Part shown: one piece after another, positions 51,489-59,819 of the stretch
How positions within the stretch are numbered: the stretch's first letter is position 1
How the letters are laid out: each line of letters starts with the position of its first letter
NCBI GenBank assembly: GCA_944800085.1
Contig: CALYLO010000006.1
Span: 186,001 to 250,000, forward strand
Origin: Paenibacillus melissococcoides
Lineage (GTDB): Bacteria; Bacillota; Bacilli; Paenibacillales; Paenibacillaceae
DNA length: 64,000 bases
Direction: 5' to 3'
The notes under the pieces: model-generated
What the model was told of the DNA's origin: nothing
Databases searched by the model: none
What the model saw: only the letters and a program-made list of their open reading frames with translations
Made by a program: the position numbers and the translations under genes

Positions 51489-52166
51489 ATGACAAAAAAA
51501 TTAATCTCTACACTGTTGATCGGGAGCATCGTATTCACCTTGGCCGCATGCGGAAAGGAGTCCAACGGCCAACAATCGCAAAATCCGCCGCTTCAAGCGC
51601 AACAACAGGAAGGCGCACCTGCCGAGCCAACCGAAGCTTCATATCGATCGATTTTTCAAGACAGCGTATTTCTGGGGGATTCGATTACCGAGGGGCTATC
51701 CTTTCATGATGTGCTGGATGAGGCGAATGTGCTGGCAGGCGCGGGCAAAACAGCCGAATTCGCGCTGGAGGATATCGCCGAGTTGACGAAACGCAATCCG
51801 AAACATATTTTTATTCAATTGGGATCGGATGACATCCTATGGCCTACGGATGATCCGAAGGCCTACTCGTTGAAGCATTACGCCGCACTGATCGGCGCGA
51901 TAAAGGAAAAGCTTCCGCAGGCCGACATCACGCTTTTATCGGTAACCCCGGTTACTGCCGAGCGGGAGAAGGAAGAGCCCCGTTACAAAAATATAAGCGA
52001 TTATAATCAAGGCTTGAAAGAACTGGCTGATAAGGAGCAAGCCGGATTTGTCGATTTGTCTCCGGTCGTGGCTAATCATCCCGATCTTTATGACGAGGAC
52101 GGCATCCATTTTAAAGCCGAGTTTTATCCGTTCATGCTGGATGCGCTGAAGGATGAAGTGAAATAA
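51489..52166 (+). CDS. SGNH/GDSL hydrolase lipoprotein
   Basis: A 225-residue lipoprotein; ATG after GGGAGAGGAAG. Signal peptide ends in lipobox LAAC (Cys-21). The SGNH hydrolase domain has block I VFLGDSITEGL (catalytic Ser), block III-like QLGSDDI (the usual Gly-x-Asn is Gly-Ser-Asp here), and block V DGIHFKAEF (catalytic Asp/His). It lies directly before the MBOAT gene; SGNH and DHHW proteins are the usual extracellular acetyl-acceptor or transfer partners of MBOAT proteins in polysaccharide O-acetylation. Confidence 0.85.
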   Translation: MTKKLISTLLIGSIVFTLAACGKESNGQQSQNPPLQAQQQEGAPAEPTEASYRSIFQDSVFLGDSITEGLSFHDVLDEANVLAGAGKTAEFALEDIAELTKRNPKHIFIQLGSDDILWPTDDPKAYSLKHYAALIGAIKEKLPQADITLLSVTPVTAEREKEEPRYKNISDYNQGLKELADKEQAGFVDLSPVVANHPDLYDEDGIHFKAEFYPFMLDALKDEVK

Positions 52167-52201
52167 CATGCCCATCGTTCAATCACGGGAGGTGACAGAA
52201 A

Positions 52202-53608
52202 TTGGTTTTTAGCAGCCTCCTATTTCTGTTCCTCTTTTTGCCGGCAACGATTCTGGTTTACTATGTATCGCCGAAGAAGCTTAGAAATGCCGTTCTGCTC
52301 GCCGCAAGCCTGATCTTCTATGCGTGGGGCGAGCCTGTCTATATTTTCATCATGATCTTCTCGACCGTATTCGATTATGTTAACGGACTGTTGATCGAGA
52401 AGTACAGGCACCGCAAGCCGATCGCCAGAGCGGTCTTTATCGGCTCCATCTCCGGCAGCTTAGGCATTCTCTGTTTCTTCAAATATGCCGGATTTGCCGT
52501 CGACACGATTAACCAGCTCTTCCATCTGCATATTCAGGCGGCCGATCTGCCGCTGCCGGTAGGCATATCCTTCTATACGTTCCAGACGATGTCTTATATC
52601 GTGGACGTATACCGGGACAAAGTGCCCGTACAGAAGAATCTGATCTCCTTCGGCGCTTATGTCACCATGTTCCCGCAGCTTGTCGCGGGTCCGATCGTCA
52701 AGTATGGCGATATCGCGAGACAACTGGTCTCCCGAACGATGAAGCTGGACCGGTTCGGCGAAGGGGCGGAATTATTCATCAGAGGACTTGCCAAAAAAGT
52801 GCTGCTGGCCAACAATATCGGCTTGCTATGGACGAGCGTGAAGGCGACCCCCGCAGGAGAGCTGAGTGTACTGTCGGCCTGGCTTGGCATCATCGCCTTT
52901 ACGTTCCAGATCTATTTCGATTTTAGCGGATATTCGGATATGGCGCGCGGTCTCGGGAAAATGTTCGGGTTCGATTTTTTGGAAAACTTCAATTATCCCT
53001 ATATATCGAAAAGCGTTACGGAGTTCTGGCGCAGATGGCATATTTCATTAGGCGCCTGGTTCTGCGAATATATCTATATTCCGCTCGGGGGCAACCGGTC
53101 GGGCCCGCTGAACCAGTTCCGCAATCTGTTCGCGGTCTGGCTCGCCACCGGCTTATGGCACGGAGCAAACTGGAATTTTATTTTGTGGGGCTTATATTTC
53201 GGTGTTTTCGTTACGGCCGAGAAGCTGTTCCTGTTGAAATGGCTGCAGCGCAGTCCTCGCTTCGTTGGACATGTCTATGCGCTTCTCATCGTGATGGTCG
53301 GCTGGGTCTTGTTCGAATACGAAAATCTGGGTTCCGCCGCGGAATTCATTGGGGCGATGTTCGGGTACGGCGCGCACGGATTGGCAGACCGTCAAGCGCT
53401 CTATGATCTGTCCGCGAATGTGGTCTTGCTGATTGTCCTGGGATTTTGCGCGACGCCGCTTCCCCGGAAGGCGTTATCGTTCTTCAGGGAAAAAGGGAAG
53501 ATGGCAGGAGTTGTCCTCGTTCCGGCGATGTATTTTCTGTTCCTGTTGCTGTCGACGGCTTATCTGGTCACGGAAACGTACAACCCATTCCTATACTTTC
53601 GCTTTTGA
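52202..53608 (+). CDS. MBOAT O-acyltransferase, AlgI/DltB-like
   Basis: A 468-residue integral membrane protein, TTG at 52202 after GGGAGGTGACAG. At least nine hydrophobic helices. Family signatures: VGISFYTFQTMSYIVDVYRD, LVAGPIVKYGDI, FQIYFDFSGYSDMARGLGKM, and TEFWRRWHISLGAWF, then LWHGANWNFILWGLYFG with the conserved catalytic His. These proteins hand acyl (usually acetyl) groups across the membrane to extracellular carbohydrate. The following DHHW-type protein and the SGNH lipoprotein complete an AlgIJX-like set. Confidence 0.92.
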   Translation: MVFSSLLFLFLFLPATILVYYVSPKKLRNAVLLAASLIFYAWGEPVYIFIMIFSTVFDYVNGLLIEKYRHRKPIARAVFIGSISGSLGILCFFKYAGFAVDTINQLFHLHIQAADLPLPVGISFYTFQTMSYIVDVYRDKVPVQKNLISFGAYVTMFPQLVAGPIVKYGDIARQLVSRTMKLDRFGEGAELFIRGLAKKVLLANNIGLLWTSVKATPAGELSVLSAWLGIIAFTFQIYFDFSGYSDMARGLGKMFGFDFLENFNYPYISKSVTEFWRRWHISLGAWFCEYIYIPLGGNRSGPLNQFRNLFAVWLATGLWHGANWNFILWGLYFGVFVTAEKLFLLKWLQRSPRFVGHVYALLIVMVGWVLFEYENLGSAAEFIGAMFGYGAHGLADRQALYDLSANVVLLIVLGFCATPLPRKALSFFREKGKMAGVVLVPAMYFLFLLLSTAYLVTETYNPFLYFRF

Positions 53609-53622
53609 AAGAGGCGGCGTTC

Positions 53623-54774
53623 ATGAACAAGTACGACAAAATCTATAAGTATACGATGGCCGTACTGCTGCTCCTCTTTATAGGCGCGCTCGCCGTGCTG
53701 AATCTTCTGACGCCGGATCGCGAATTTTCGGAAGCGGAAAATCGGGTGTTGGATCGGTGGCCAGATTTTTCGCTGAAGACGCTGGCGGCGGGAAAATTTA
53801 CTTCCAACTACGAAAAGTATGTGTCCGATCAATTCGTCTTCCGGGATGCCTGGATCGGGGTCAAAACCGATGCGGATCGTGCGATGGGGAAGAAGGAGAG
53901 CAACGGGGTGTTTTTGGGCGAGAATGGCTTCCTCATTCAACGGTTCAATCCGCCGGAAGACAGGGATGTGGAGAATAAGGCAGAGGCGATTCGCGCGTTT
54001 GACCTTGCCACGCCCGGCGTTCGCAAATATATAATGCTTGCGCCTACCGCTGCCATGCTACTCCAGGATAAGCTCCCGGCGTATGCCGCGGCTGGCGATG
54101 AATCCGCCTATGTGGACAAGGTCCGGCATGCGCTTCCTGCCGGTATTCGCTTCGTCGATGTGTATCCCGCGCTGTCTGCCGAACGGGAACAGCCTATCTT
54201 TTACCGGACCGATCATCATTGGACGACGGCAGGCGCCTATTACGCCTATCGGGAGCTATGCAAGCACATGGGGATCATCCCGCAAGACAAGGAAGATTTC
54301 CACATTCGGCCTGTAACGAATGAATTTTACGGCTCGCTCTATTCGAAGAGCGGATTCCGGCATATGCGGCCAGACCGCATTGAGCTCTATCTGCCGAAGA
54401 AGGAAGCCAGCTATAAGGTGGAGTACGTTGATGAACAGCGAACGACGGATTCCTTGTACGAGCTGAACAATCTCAACAAGAAGGACAAGTATACGGTGTT
54501 TTTCAACGGCAATCATGCGCTGATTAAAATCACGACGGCCCGCCCGGAGGGAAAGAAGAAGCTGCTGGTGGTCAAAGATTCATACGCCAATAGCTTGCTG
54601 CCCTTCTTAACGGAGCACTTTAGCGAAATTTATGTCGTCGATCTCCGGTATTACGGGGAAGACTTGACGGCGCTCGTGCGGCAGCACGATATCCGTGACA
54701 TGCTGTTGCTCTATAATGTCCATACGTTCTTTGAAGATCCATCTATTCAGAATCTATCGGAGTTGATTGAATGA
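53623..54774 (+). CDS. DHHW/AlgJ-like extracellular acyl-transfer partner
   Basis: A 383-residue protein; ATG at 53623 after GAGGCGG. One N-terminal membrane helix (residues ~11-30, MAVLLLLFIGALAVLNLLTP) anchors it outside. The SGNH-like domain carries FYRTDHHWTTAGAYYAY, the DHHW motif for which the group is named and which contains the catalytic Asp and His; KLLVVKDSYANSLLPFLTEH supplies the Ser. It overlaps the DUF4358 gene by four bases. Together with MBOAT it probably O-acetylates a surface glycan; the glycan is unknown. Confidence 0.88.
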   Translation: MNKYDKIYKYTMAVLLLLFIGALAVLNLLTPDREFSEAENRVLDRWPDFSLKTLAAGKFTSNYEKYVSDQFVFRDAWIGVKTDADRAMGKKESNGVFLGENGFLIQRFNPPEDRDVENKAEAIRAFDLATPGVRKYIMLAPTAAMLLQDKLPAYAAAGDESAYVDKVRHALPAGIRFVDVYPALSAEREQPIFYRTDHHWTTAGAYYAYRELCKHMGIIPQDKEDFHIRPVTNEFYGSLYSKSGFRHMRPDRIELYLPKKEASYKVEYVDEQRTTDSLYELNNLNKKDKYTVFFNGNHALIKITTARPEGKKKLLVVKDSYANSLLPFLTEHFSEIYVVDLRYYGEDLTALVRQHDIRDMLLLYNVHTFFEDPSIQNLSELIE

Positions 54775-55280
54775 AACGATATAGACAAGGGGCTTGGAAG
54801 CCTTTCGTCTTAATGATGTTAGCCGCCGTTGTCATCGGCGCATTGGCCGGATGTTCCGGCAAAGCCGGGGAGGAGCCCTCGGCCGCCGCGGTGGGGGAGC
54901 GAATCCAACGGGCGGTGAATCTGGATGAGATGAAGCAGGGGGACATCAAGAAGCTGGCCAAGCTGTATCATATCGAGGCTGATGAAGTGGAGGATTTTAT
55001 TCTGTATACGGCTGCCTCGAATGTGAAGGCGGACGAATTGGCGATCATCAAGGTAAGAGATGCGGATCAGGTTGAACGCGTCAGGCAAAATATATTGCAG
55101 AGAATCGATGCCCAGACAGTATAGTTTAAAGACTATCGCCCGGAAGAGTATTTTCTTATCGAAAAGCATGTGCTGAAAACGAAAGGGCGCTTTGTCTTTT
55201 TCGCGGTCTCGAGAGAAGCCGATCAAATGGAAGCCGCGTTTGATAGCGCGTGGCAGCTCGGCGTGAAGTCCGAGTTGTAA
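54771..55280 (+). pseudogene. DUF4358 lipoprotein interrupted by an in-frame TAG
   Basis: ATG 54771 overlaps the DHHW gene. A lipoprotein signal ends in lipobox LAGC. The DUF4358 domain starts MKQGDIKKLAKLYHIEADEV and continues to RIDAQTV, where TAG (55122-55124) interrupts. In exactly the same frame the domain resumes as FKDYRPEEYFLIEKHVLKTK, GRFVFFAVSREADQMEAAFD, to TAA at 55280. The downstream half is coherent family sequence, so the stop is a single nonsense change. It is either a recent pseudogene, a sequence error, or requires read-through. DUF4358 proteins travel with MBOAT cassettes in Bacillota; exact role unknown. Confidence 0.82.
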
Positions 55281-55297
55281 TATTTGGCGAGCCTAAC

Positions 55298-55330
55298 AAG
55301 CGGAAGTTCAACAGGACTTCCGCTTTCGGT
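55298..55330 (+). terminator. Terminator of the MBOAT cassette
   Basis: AAGCGGAAGT pairs with ACTTCCGCTT around an eight-base loop. Confidence 0.8.
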
Positions 55331-55407
55331 CCTGTCTGTCAAGGGCTGACTCTGCCTGATTTAAGCAACGGGGCTGCCAGATCGGTCTAATCGGGAAATC
55401 GGCCGTT

Positions 55408-55443
55408 AAGGGGAAAGAGCTTGAAATCAGGCTTTTTCCCCTT
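55408..55443. terminator. Second terminator-like hairpin
   Basis: AAGGGGAAAGAGC pairs with GCTTTTTCCCCTT; either strand could use it, including the racemase transcript on the minus strand. Confidence 0.65.
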
Positions 55444-55493
55444 CTGCTGGGCGTGTGGCATGAACTTCATATTTAGAGCTTTATTCAATAATT

Positions 55494-56189
55494 TTATTTT
55501 GATTCTAATGCTATGTTAACTGATTCAATTGCTTGTATTAGCGTTGTATCAAACAAGAGTACATCAGCATCCTCTGGTTTTATCAATAAGCCAATTTCAG
55601 TACAACCGAGGACGATTCCTTCTGCACCATTATTAACCAAGTGTTTAATTACTTGTTTATAATCGTCTCTTGATGATTGTTTAATAATCCCCAAACATAA
55701 CTCTTCATAAATCACTTTATTGACGATTTCTCGTTCAGAATGGTTTGGAATTAAAACCTTGATTCCGTTTGCCTCTAATCGTGACTTATAAAAATCTTGT
55801 TCCATTGTATACTTTGTTCCTAACAAACCTACCGTACTTATGTTTGATTTTTTAATTTTATTTGCCGTAGCATCCGCGATATGTAAAATTGGAATGTTTA
55901 TTTTTTCTTCAATATATTCAATGACTTTATGCATCGTATTTGTGCAAATAACGATAAAATTCGCTCCTGCTTTTTCTAATGAACAGGCAACATTGCCTAA
56001 TCGTATACCAGCATTGTCCCACTTGCCTTCTGCCTGATAACGTTCAATCTCTTCGAAATCAACGCTGTATAAAAGACATTCTGCTGAATGCAACCCGCCC
56101 AGTCTTTTTTTTACTTCTTCGTTAATGATTTGATAATATTCAACCGTTGATTCCCAACTCATTCCACCTATAAGTCCAATCGTTTTCAC
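55494..56189 (-). CDS. Aspartate/glutamate racemase family protein
   Basis: A 231-residue cofactor-independent racemase. Start ATG at 56189 follows AGGGAGCGG. Starts KTIGLIGGMSWESTVEYY, the hallmark of aspartate-racemase/YgeA-type proteins. The two catalytic cysteines appear in FIVICTNTMHKV (Cys with the following Thr-Asn) and EGIVLGCTEIGLL. It is AT-rich compared with the preceding cassette. Whether aspartate, glutamate or a broader set is used cannot be told. No partner genes in the same direction except the GrpB remnant upstream. Confidence 0.9.
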   Translation of the reverse strand: MKTIGLIGGMSWESTVEYYQIINEEVKKRLGGLHSAECLLYSVDFEEIERYQAEGKWDNAGIRLGNVACSLEKAGANFIVICTNTMHKVIEYIEEKINIPILHIADATANKIKKSNISTVGLLGTKYTMEQDFYKSRLEANGIKVLIPNHSEREIVNKVIYEELCLGIIKQSSRDDYKQVIKHLVNNGAEGIVLGCTEIGLLIKPEDADVLLFDTTLIQAIESVNIALESK

Positions 56190-56233
56190 GAGTTTTCCGC
56201 TCCCTCTTTAATGCTATTTTTCATGCGGCTGCA

Positions 56234-56464
56234 TTACTCCTCTTCCCAAACGTTCTGAAGCGGAAGTCCCTTCTCCATTCTTGCGGCATCGACTACCTTC
56301 TGGATAAATTCGGTTTTAAAACGGGTATATTGCTCCATAGTAACTCCATTAATTTTGGCCGTTCGCTTTTTGATCTCGCTATATTCCCGGATCAAATCGG
56401 GATGTTTCTGTAAATAGTCCCGAAAAAGAAACTTTGTCTTCCAACGCCCGTACCTTCCTCTCAA
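56234..56464 (-). pseudogene. GrpB/UPF0157-type nucleotidyltransferase, C-terminal remnant
   Basis: Only the last ~65 residues of a GrpB-like protein are recognisable (FLFRDYLQKHPDLIREYSEI, then TRFKTEFIQKVVDAARME). Full-length GrpB proteins have ~170-180 residues with a GSTAVPG nucleotide-binding motif, which is not present upstream. No good ribosome-binding site precedes this frame. A MerR-type promoter lies just upstream on the same strand. The fragment probably results from deletion. Confidence 0.6.
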
Positions 56465-56511
56465 GCATAATTCATATTAGATGAATAGATTTCCATTTCT
56501 TCAGGACATTC

Positions 56512-56541
56512 ATCTTATCAAACCTCAAACGCTAGCGTCAA
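56512..56541 (-). promoter_or_regulatory. MerR-type promoter
   Basis: Minus strand: TTGACG, 18-base spacer, TAAGAT. The dyad ACGCTAGCGT overlaps the -35 element. Long spacers with a central dyad are typical of promoters activated by MerR-family regulators (Mta/TipA style). Confidence 0.5.
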
Positions 56542-57044
56542 ACCCTTGGAGGCTCAAGGCTCTGTTGATAGAGTGCAACCGCTTATGTCCTCTAATTAAA
56601 GCTTTTCATGGCAAGAAGGTTTTGTCATGACGATGGGCGTGCATGAAATTATGTTCGGAGCCTATCGATCATTGTTTTTACGAATGAAAAGAAGAGCGAC
56701 TTTTTTGCATATCGCGTGTTCTCCAAAATCTACAAGCACTACGCTGCTCAAGGGCAGTATGTCAAGCGAGGCGGATATTATGCTTGATGGACGAAATGGT
56801 CAAAACAAGCCCTTACTTATATGAAGGCTGCCCGGAGTCCTTCGATTGGGAATTTATCAGGCCTCAAGCAGCCCGCCGCACAGTACGGCCGGCACCCGTA
56901 CGGCCAGGGTTGCGCATAGGGATTCAATCGACTTGACGGGTTGTGACGGGCAGAGCAACGAACCGATCGGGCAAAGGTTATCATTTGCACTAATGTGATA
57001 CGATAAATAAGGAACAAATATCCAGGATAAGGATGTGTAGCCTT
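56542..57044. other. Gap with a possible fragment
   Basis: No complete gene. Codons at 56647-56787 on the plus strand read IVFTNEKKSDFFAYRVFSKI then YKHYAAQGQYVKRGGYYA to a stop; this looks like the end of a former gene but has no start. The remainder is featureless. Confidence 0.4.
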
Positions 57045-57395
57045 GTGAAACTGAATCATCTCAATCTTACGGTCACTGATGTTCCGGCGGCTTCCGATTT
57101 TTTGACGACTTATTTCGGCCTGCAAGCCATGGACACGAGCGGAGATCCGCGAGGCGATGCTTTTGGGGTGCTGTTTGACGATGACGGATTAGTGCTCACA
57201 TTAATGAAAGGATCTCAAGCCAGTTACCCGAAAACATTTCACATCGGCTTCATCCAGGAGAGCGAAGATAAGGTGAACGAGATGAACCAGCGGCTGAAGG
57301 AAGACGGATTCGATGTCGCGCCGCCGAAAAGATCCCATGCCTGGACATTTTATGTGAAGGCCCCGGGCGGGTTCACCGTCGAGGTGCTCGCTTGA
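57045..57395 (+). CDS. VOC-family protein (glyoxalase/bleomycin-resistance fold)
   Basis: A 116-residue protein; GTG at 57045 is preferred because AAGGAT lies upstream and the protein then begins KLNHLNLTVTDVPAASDFLT, the usual VOC start. The two beta-alpha-beta-beta-beta modules are visible: NHLNLTVTD..., YFGLQAMDTSGDP, then FHIGFIQESEDKVNEMNQRL and FYVKAPGGFTVEVLA with the final metal-ligand Glu. Reaction unknown, as for many VOC proteins. A terminator follows. Confidence 0.83.
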   Translation: MKLNHLNLTVTDVPAASDFLTTYFGLQAMDTSGDPRGDAFGVLFDDDGLVLTLMKGSQASYPKTFHIGFIQESEDKVNEMNQRLKEDGFDVAPPKRSHAWTFYVKAPGGFTVEVLA

Positions 57396-57413
57396 TAAGC
57401 CGTTTCGGCCCTT

Positions 57414-57443
57414 AGCCCTTGCGCGCCGCGCAAGGGCTTTTTG
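57414..57443 (+). terminator. Terminator after VOC gene
   Basis: AGCCCTTGCGC pairs with GCGCAAGGGCT and is followed by TTTTT. Confidence 0.92.
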
Positions 57444-57494
57444 ACGATATTGCGGCCTGTGACCGTTACAGGACGGTAAGGTGACGGAAACGAA

Positions 57495-57508
57495 AACATT
57501 ATAACGTT
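57495..57508 (+). promoter_or_regulatory. dga-type operon operator 1
   Basis: AACATTATAACGTT is a near-perfect palindrome matching the second site (57547-57562) in 13 of 14 positions, and lies just upstream of the -35 element. Confidence 0.65.
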
Positions 57509-57511
57509 ATA

Positions 57512-57540
57512 TTGACGCAGGCGAAGTGGAGTGCTACGAT
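57512..57540 (+). promoter_or_regulatory. Promoter of the dga-type operon
   Basis: TTGACG, 17 bases, TACGAT, exactly between the two palindromic operators. Confidence 0.7.
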
Positions 57541-57546
57541 GAGACC

Positions 57547-57562
57547 AAACATTATAATGTTT
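57547..57562 (+). promoter_or_regulatory. dga-type operon operator 2
   Basis: AAACATTATAATGTTT is a perfect 16-base palindrome just downstream of the -10 element; its centre is 53 bases (about five helical turns) from operator 1. Confidence 0.7.
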
Positions 57563-57622
57563 TGCTTTTCGAGAAGGAATCTTTGGATTTTTTCTTTCAT
57601 TATTTGAAATGAGGTGATCACG

Positions 57623-58753
57623 TTGACCGAGCGGATCGTCCTGCGCGGCCTCAAACGCGTGGATGGGACGTATATGGATCTGGTCGTCGAGGACGGAATC
57701 ATTACCGGCATTACGGAAGCGGGCGCCAGTCGCGGCGGCGATATTCTGGATTATACGAATACGGAGACTTATGTATCCAGCGGCTGGATCGATCTGCATG
57801 TCCATGCCTTCGAAGAGTTCGATCCTTATGGCGACGCGATGGACAAGATTGGCGTGGAGCAAGGCGTTACGACTATCGTCGATGCCGGAAGCATGGGGGC
57901 GGATCGGATTGGAGATCTGAGGGCGCAGGCGGAGCGAGCCGCCACGAACGTGTTGGCGCTGCTGAATATTTCCAAGATCGGGCTGATGCGCACGGATGAG
58001 CTGTCGGACCTGGCCTGGATCGATCCGGCGGCGGTGCGGGAAGCCGTCGCGGAGCATCAGGACTTCATCGTCGGGCTCAAAGCGCGAATGAGCCGAAGCG
58101 TCGTGCGCGGGAGCGGCATCGAACCGCTCAAGCAGGCGCGCGCCTTGTCGGACGATACAGGGCTTCCCGTCATGGTACATATCGGGTCGGCCCCGCCCGG
58201 CATTGAAGAAATTGTTCCCTATTTTCAGCGGCGCGACGTGATTACCCATTACTTGAACGGCAAAGCGAATAACTTGTTCCGGGATAATGGAGAGCCGCTC
58301 CGCGTGCTGACCGACGCGATTGCGCGCGGCGTGCATCTTGACGTTGGGCATGGGACAGCGAGCTTCTCGTTCAAGGCAGCGGAATCCGCCAAGCGGCATC
58401 ATATTCCGCTCCATACGATCAGTTCCGACATTTACCGGGGCAACCGGCTGAATGGACCAGTATACAGCTTGGCCCGCGTCATGTCGAAATTCCTGTATCT
58501 GGGTTATTCGTTGGCAGAGGTAATCGCGTCCGTGACGACGCATGCGGCGGATTGGCTCAAGAAACCGGAGCTGGGCCGGATACAGGCAGGGGATCGGGCC
58601 AATTTGACGCTGTTCGAAGTGCGGAAGGAACCGGTTGAGCTGACGGATTCGGAAGGCGATGTCCGCATTGGACATCAACATCTTGTAGCTAAGGGAGTGT
58701 TTGCAAATGGCAAGTACGTTGCATGTGAAGTACGGCCTGAAGCGCGTCATTAA
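57623..58753 (+). CDS. Amidohydrolase/deacetylase-family metallohydrolase
   Basis: A 376-residue TIM-barrel amidohydrolase. TTG at 57623 is chosen because GAGG lies eight bases upstream; GTG at 57614 is an alternative. Motifs: SSGWIDLHVHAFEEFDPYGD (HxH metal pair), GLKARMSRSVV with the bridging Lys, VMVHIGSAPPG (His), DVITHYLNGKANN (His), HLDVGHGTASFS (catalytic Asp region). This matches the EF_0837/AHA_3915 group encoded beside DgaE-like lyases; it probably removes an acyl group or opens a ring in the amino-sugar-acid substrate. It overlaps the next gene by 47 bases. Confidence 0.87.
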   Translation: MTERIVLRGLKRVDGTYMDLVVEDGIITGITEAGASRGGDILDYTNTETYVSSGWIDLHVHAFEEFDPYGDAMDKIGVEQGVTTIVDAGSMGADRIGDLRAQAERAATNVLALLNISKIGLMRTDELSDLAWIDPAAVREAVAEHQDFIVGLKARMSRSVVRGSGIEPLKQARALSDDTGLPVMVHIGSAPPGIEEIVPYFQRRDVITHYLNGKANNLFRDNGEPLRVLTDAIARGVHLDVGHGTASFSFKAAESAKRHHIPLHTISSDIYRGNRLNGPVYSLARVMSKFLYLGYSLAEVIASVTTHAADWLKKPELGRIQAGDRANLTLFEVRKEPVELTDSEGDVRIGHQHLVAKGVFANGKYVACEVRPEARH

Positions 58754-59819
58754 TGCCAGCGGCCGCATGAGTATCCTGGGCGTGTCCGCGGCGACGGACA
58801 CGGTGATGGAGGCGATGAAGATCGGTGCGCAAAGCTATGTGGAAATTGCCGATCTCGTCGATAAGGCAGGCAGCTATGTCGCCAAGCTCATCGGTTCCGA
58901 AGCGGCCGTCATCGTGAATTCGGCATCGAGCGGAATCGCGTTGTCGGTCGCGGGCATCGTAACGCAAGGGGAACGCCGCCGCAGCCTTCGCCTGCATCAG
59001 GATCCGAGCGAGAAGAACGAGATTATTATGTTGAAGGGTCACAATGTGCAATACGGCGCTCCCGTAGAGACCATGGTCTATCTGGGCGGCGGCAAGGTGG
59101 TGGAAGCCGGTTATGCGAATGAAGGCCGGGCCGAACATATCGAGGACGCGATTCATGAAAAGACGGCGGCCATACTCTATGTGAAATCCCATCATGCCGT
59201 GCAAAAAAATATGATCTCGGTCGAAGAAGCGTGGGAAGTAGCGCAGCGCAACCGGGTGCCGCTCATCGTCGATGCGGCTGCAGAGGAAGATTTGCAGAAA
59301 TATGTGAACGTATCCGATCTGGCGATCTACAGCGGCTCGAAGGCGATCGAGGGCCCGACGACGGGCATCGTGGCGGGCAAGCGGCAGGCCGTGGAATGGG
59401 TGAAAGCCCAACTTCACGGCATCGGGCGGAGCATGAAGGTCGGCAAAGAATCGGTATTCGGGTTGCTGCAGGCCTTGGATGAGTATATGGCGAAGGAAGA
59501 CAAGAGCGAGCAGGAGAAAGAGATGCTTGCCAAGCTGATGCCGCTGAATGAACTCGAGGGCGTCACGTGTTCGATCGTTCAAGACGAAGCGGGCCGGGCT
59601 ATCTACCGTGCGCGCATTCAGATTGATCCCGCGCTTGCCGGCACGACGGCCACCGAGGTCGTCGAAGGCTTGAAGTCGGGAGAGATTGCGATCTACACGC
59701 GCGATTACGGGGCAAGACAAGGCTATTTCGATATCGATCCGCGCCCGCTCATGGGGGACGACATCGACGTTATCGCGGCGCAAATTCGTAAATTAGCGGG
59801 AGGGACTGCTCATGTCTAA
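58707..59819 (+). CDS. dgaE: DgaE-type PLP-dependent ammonia-lyase
   Basis: A 370-residue fold-type I PLP enzyme of the SelA-like group; ATG at 58707 after AAGGGAGTG. It should convert a 2-amino-2-deoxy-sugar-acid 6-phosphate (D-glucosaminate-6-phosphate in Salmonella) to 2-keto-3-deoxy-gluconate-6-phosphate and ammonia. INASGRMSILGVSA, EAAVIVNSASSGIALSVAG, VPLIVDAAAEED and IYSGSKAIEGPTTG (PLP Lys-212) are characteristic. Its position before a DgaF-like aldolase strengthens the assignment. Which exact substrate is used here is not known. Confidence 0.87.
   Translation: MASTLHVKYGLKRVINASGRMSILGVSAATDTVMEAMKIGAQSYVEIADLVDKAGSYVAKLIGSEAAVIVNSASSGIALSVAGIVTQGERRRSLRLHQDPSEKNEIIMLKGHNVQYGAPVETMVYLGGGKVVEAGYANEGRAEHIEDAIHEKTAAILYVKSHHAVQKNMISVEEAWEVAQRNRVPLIVDAAAEEDLQKYVNVSDLAIYSGSKAIEGPTTGIVAGKRQAVEWVKAQLHGIGRSMKVGKESVFGLLQALDEYMAKEDKSEQEKEMLAKLMPLNELEGVTCSIVQDEAGRAIYRARIQIDPALAGTTATEVVEGLKSGEIAIYTRDYGARQGYFDIDPRPLMGDDIDVIAAQIRKLAGGTAHV

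Noticed and set aside
56647..56787. Short open stretch reading IVFTNEKKSDFFAYRVFSKI
   Set aside because: Protein-like but has no start codon; kept only as a possible gene remnant.
57045..57395. Fosfomycin/bleomycin resistance gene
   Set aside because: The VOC fold alone does not show this; residues specific to FosB or Ble are not evident.
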